DNA of 35,490 bases, taken from the NCBI GenBank assembly GCA_963848675.1, contig CAWKEY010000054.1, forward strand, positions 1 through 35,490. The letters run 5' to 3'. Shown here one piece after another: positions 33,801 through 35,490 of this stretch (position 1 is the stretch's first letter; every line of letters begins with the position of its first letter). The notes under the pieces were generated by a model, which had not been told where the DNA came from, made no database searches, and worked only from the letters and a program-made list of their open reading frames with translations. Position numbers and translations under genes: made by a program. The stretch is from CAWKEY01 sp963848675 (GTDB lineage Bacteria > Pseudomonadota > Gammaproteobacteria > Methylococcales > Methylomonadaceae).

Positions 33801-35243
33801 CAATACCTTCGCCAAAAATCATGCTGCTTTCGCATGAATTCGACCGATTTCTGCGGCTTTGAAAATCCTATCATCAATATAAAACGCCTCTGCATTTTTG
33901 CCGAGCGAATTAATAATCCGACGCGTGTATTTTCGCGCTCTGAAGATGGTTTTTAAGTCCAGCATGCTGCCCCTGTTTACGCCCTCGATTTTGGCTGACA
34001 ATAACTGCGAAAAGGTCACCATAAAGAGGGCAAAGTTAGCGGCATTGTTGACTTGGGTTGCTTTGACATTCATAAAATCTTCTAGCCCCCAGTATTGTTT
34101 GGCGTCACGAAAGTTAAACTCGATTTGAAAACGCAAGGCGTAATAATCAATCAACGTTTCACTGGCCAAGTTCAGGTCATCACTAAACAACAACACCTTC
34201 GCGGTTCGCCCTGTTTTCAGATTGGTTTTTACGATGATCACAACATTCAGCAATTCGGGAAAGTTTTTGTGCCAAACCTTCGCCTGGTAGACGCGGGTTC
34301 GGATGTTTTTTTCCACAGTTTCTATTTTTAGATGATCAGCCGTCAGCGTTTCCACGGTTAGTTTTTCGCCATACTTGCGGGGCTTACCCTTGCCCGAATA
34401 CGCCTCGGCATAAGGGAAATACAGCTTTGAGTCATGGCGCAGCTTACAAATCAGATGCAGTCCTGCTTGTTTAACCGCTTGTAGGCTGGCATTATTCCCC
34501 AAGGCACCATCATACACAAAATAGACGATGCCCACGTCCAGGCCTATCAGGGTCAAGGCTGAACGGATGCAGCTCTGCAACTGCGTCTGGAAAGGCGACA
34601 GTGCCACCTCCTTTCTGTTTTTGTTAAGGCTGCCTTTGGGCCTGCCGACGGCCTGTCCTTTCGCCTTGACGGCTTTGGGCGCACTTTTTTGAGCGTCCAT
34701 CAGCACCAGCTGCTCGGTGATTAAAGGATAAGCGGCACGCGTTTCAACGTGTAGCAATGACAGGTTTAAAAAGCACAGGCCAGGGAGCGCCTTGTTGTAG
34801 ATGGATGAAAAAAAATTCCCAGCCCATGCGTTTGTTTCCCTGATTTGGTCACCATGACCTCGTCACCGATGAGCAACCATGTTCCTTTTGTTTCCAGTGT
34901 GTGCGGTTTTACCAGTTGCCAACGCAACAGTGGCCAGTCTATTTTTTCTTTAAAAAAACGTTGTACCGTCCGATAACTGCCGCCTTTTTCAGTCCAGCGG
35001 GATATGCCCAGCATGGTGACTCGCCCGGTCATCGCCAACACGGCTTCAACGATCAGGGTTAGCTGCTTGAATGTACGAGGCGCCAGCGTTGGGCTCAGGA
35101 TACCAAGTGTTGTTATGATTTCGTCCATGATCAGATTGGGTGAGTGATACTGTGATTTAAGGTTCCTGTATTCTACCTTTTCTGGGCATCTATGTTTTGT
35201 CCCATTAGCAAAGAATCATGCTTACCGTTTGGCGAAGGTATTG
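33801..35243 (-). mobile_element. IS4-family insertion sequence
   Basis: 1443 bp between inverted repeats caataccttcgccaaa (33801-33816) and tttggcgaaggtattg (35228-35243). No target-site duplication: the left neighbour is the remnant hypothetical gene (cttcttcaac) and the right neighbour is intron B RT sequence (attagtggac). This suggests that a deletion or rearrangement took place at one end after insertion. Confidence 0.85.
33819..35128 (-). pseudogene. IS4-family transposase split by a frameshift
   Basis: Two frames make one transposase. The 5' part (34766-35128, 120 codons) has LIGDEVMVTKSGKQTHGLGIFF. The 3' part (33819-about 34810) has D in VYFVYDGALGNNA and the IS4 signature Y-(2)-R-(3)-E-(6)-K in YALRFQIEFNFRDAKQYWG. 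The frame shifts at a run of eight A (plus strand, about 34798-34805). With one more base the reading becomes GIFFSSIYNKALPGLCFLNLSLLHVETR, which is natural for the family. Either a 1-base deletion has killed the gene, or slippage on the homopolymer lets some full-length protein be made. The apparent start of the 3' frame at 34757 is a TTG inside this reconstructed sequence. Confidence 0.82.
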
Positions 35244-35490
35244 ATTAGTGGACAAAGTTTATAAGCTGAAGAACTTGGAGTTAGCTTGGGAGAAAGTAAA
35301 ACGGAACCGGGGAGCAGGCGGTATTGATGGGCAGAGCATAAAAGAGTTTGGGGAAAACCTGCAAGGGAATCTCGACAGACTTCATAATGAACTGATCAAG
35401 CAGACGTACCAACCGCAACCCGTTAAACGCCACTTAATACCCAAGAGTGGACAGCCGGGCAAGTATCGTCCGCTTGGCATACCGACTATT
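35244..35490 (+). pseudogene. Truncated second copy of the intron B RT gene (continues beyond the window)
   Basis: 247 bp that match 4268-4514 base for base by eye, in the same frame of the RT (from LVDKVYKLKN to RPLGIPTI). The first 33 codons and all the upstream ribozyme are absent; the IS4 right end abuts at codon 33/34. It shows that intron B is present in more than one copy in this genome. The 3' extent cannot be seen. Confidence 0.88.

Noticed and set aside
1..35490. CRISPR arrays, tRNA or rRNA genes
   Set aside because: No regularly spaced repeats, cloverleaf-like segments or rRNA-like stretches were found by reading through the sequence.

Overview
The window looks like a gammaproteobacterial chromosome. 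The core genes (hemB, aroE, lptF/lptG diverging from pepA-holC, cmoB) are gammaproteobacterial in type and order. The small 94-residue protein at 2208-2492 and the pstS remnant recall methanotrophs of the Methylococcales, but that placement is an impression from protein style and was not tested. No tRNA, rRNA or CRISPR array was seen.

Layout. (1) 77-1864: a secreted CSLREA / DUF11 / RTX-repeat protein. (2) 2208-2929: a small hypothetical gene abutting a pstS pseudogene broken across several frames. (3) 3238-7642: a nested group II intron cluster. Intron B (3550-5573, own RT) sits inside domain IV of intron A (3238-6985, own RT). Intron A is itself joined at its 3' side to the interrupted RT gene of a third, 5'-truncated intron C (6986-7642). 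(4) 7708-14125: a secreted M4 metalloprotease, cmoB, an MlaC-like protein and hemB. (5) 14164-21264: a small membrane protein overlapping aroE, a gamma-carbonic anhydrase-like protein, an SPFH/SHOCT protein followed by a zinc-ribbon protein, a large protein with a possible PilZ-like end, and a cNMP-binding/HDOD protein. (6) 21282-25585: lptG and lptF (LPS export permeases), diverging from pepA and holC. (7) 25664-35490: a mobile-element-rich accessory segment in the place where valS often follows holC. It holds a decayed IS66 element, an intact IS5-family element (TTA duplication), a HigB/HigA-type toxin-antitoxin pair, a methyltransferase, a YceI protein, a SEC-C protein, an ISAs1 element with a 10-bp target duplication inside a hypothetical gene, and an IS4-family element. 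The IS4 element abuts a second, truncated copy of the intron B RT gene that runs off the window.

How the parts fit. The core genes are housekeeping: heme and shikimate synthesis, tRNA wobble modification, LPS transport, aminopeptidase, DNA polymerase III chi. The two ends record repeated mobile-element invasion: intron into intron, IS into IS, and a rearrangement at an IS4 end next to an intron copy. The intron nest is the most unusual structure in the window. Intron A has complete-looking ends but exons that do not match each other, which suggests recombination between two copies of A.
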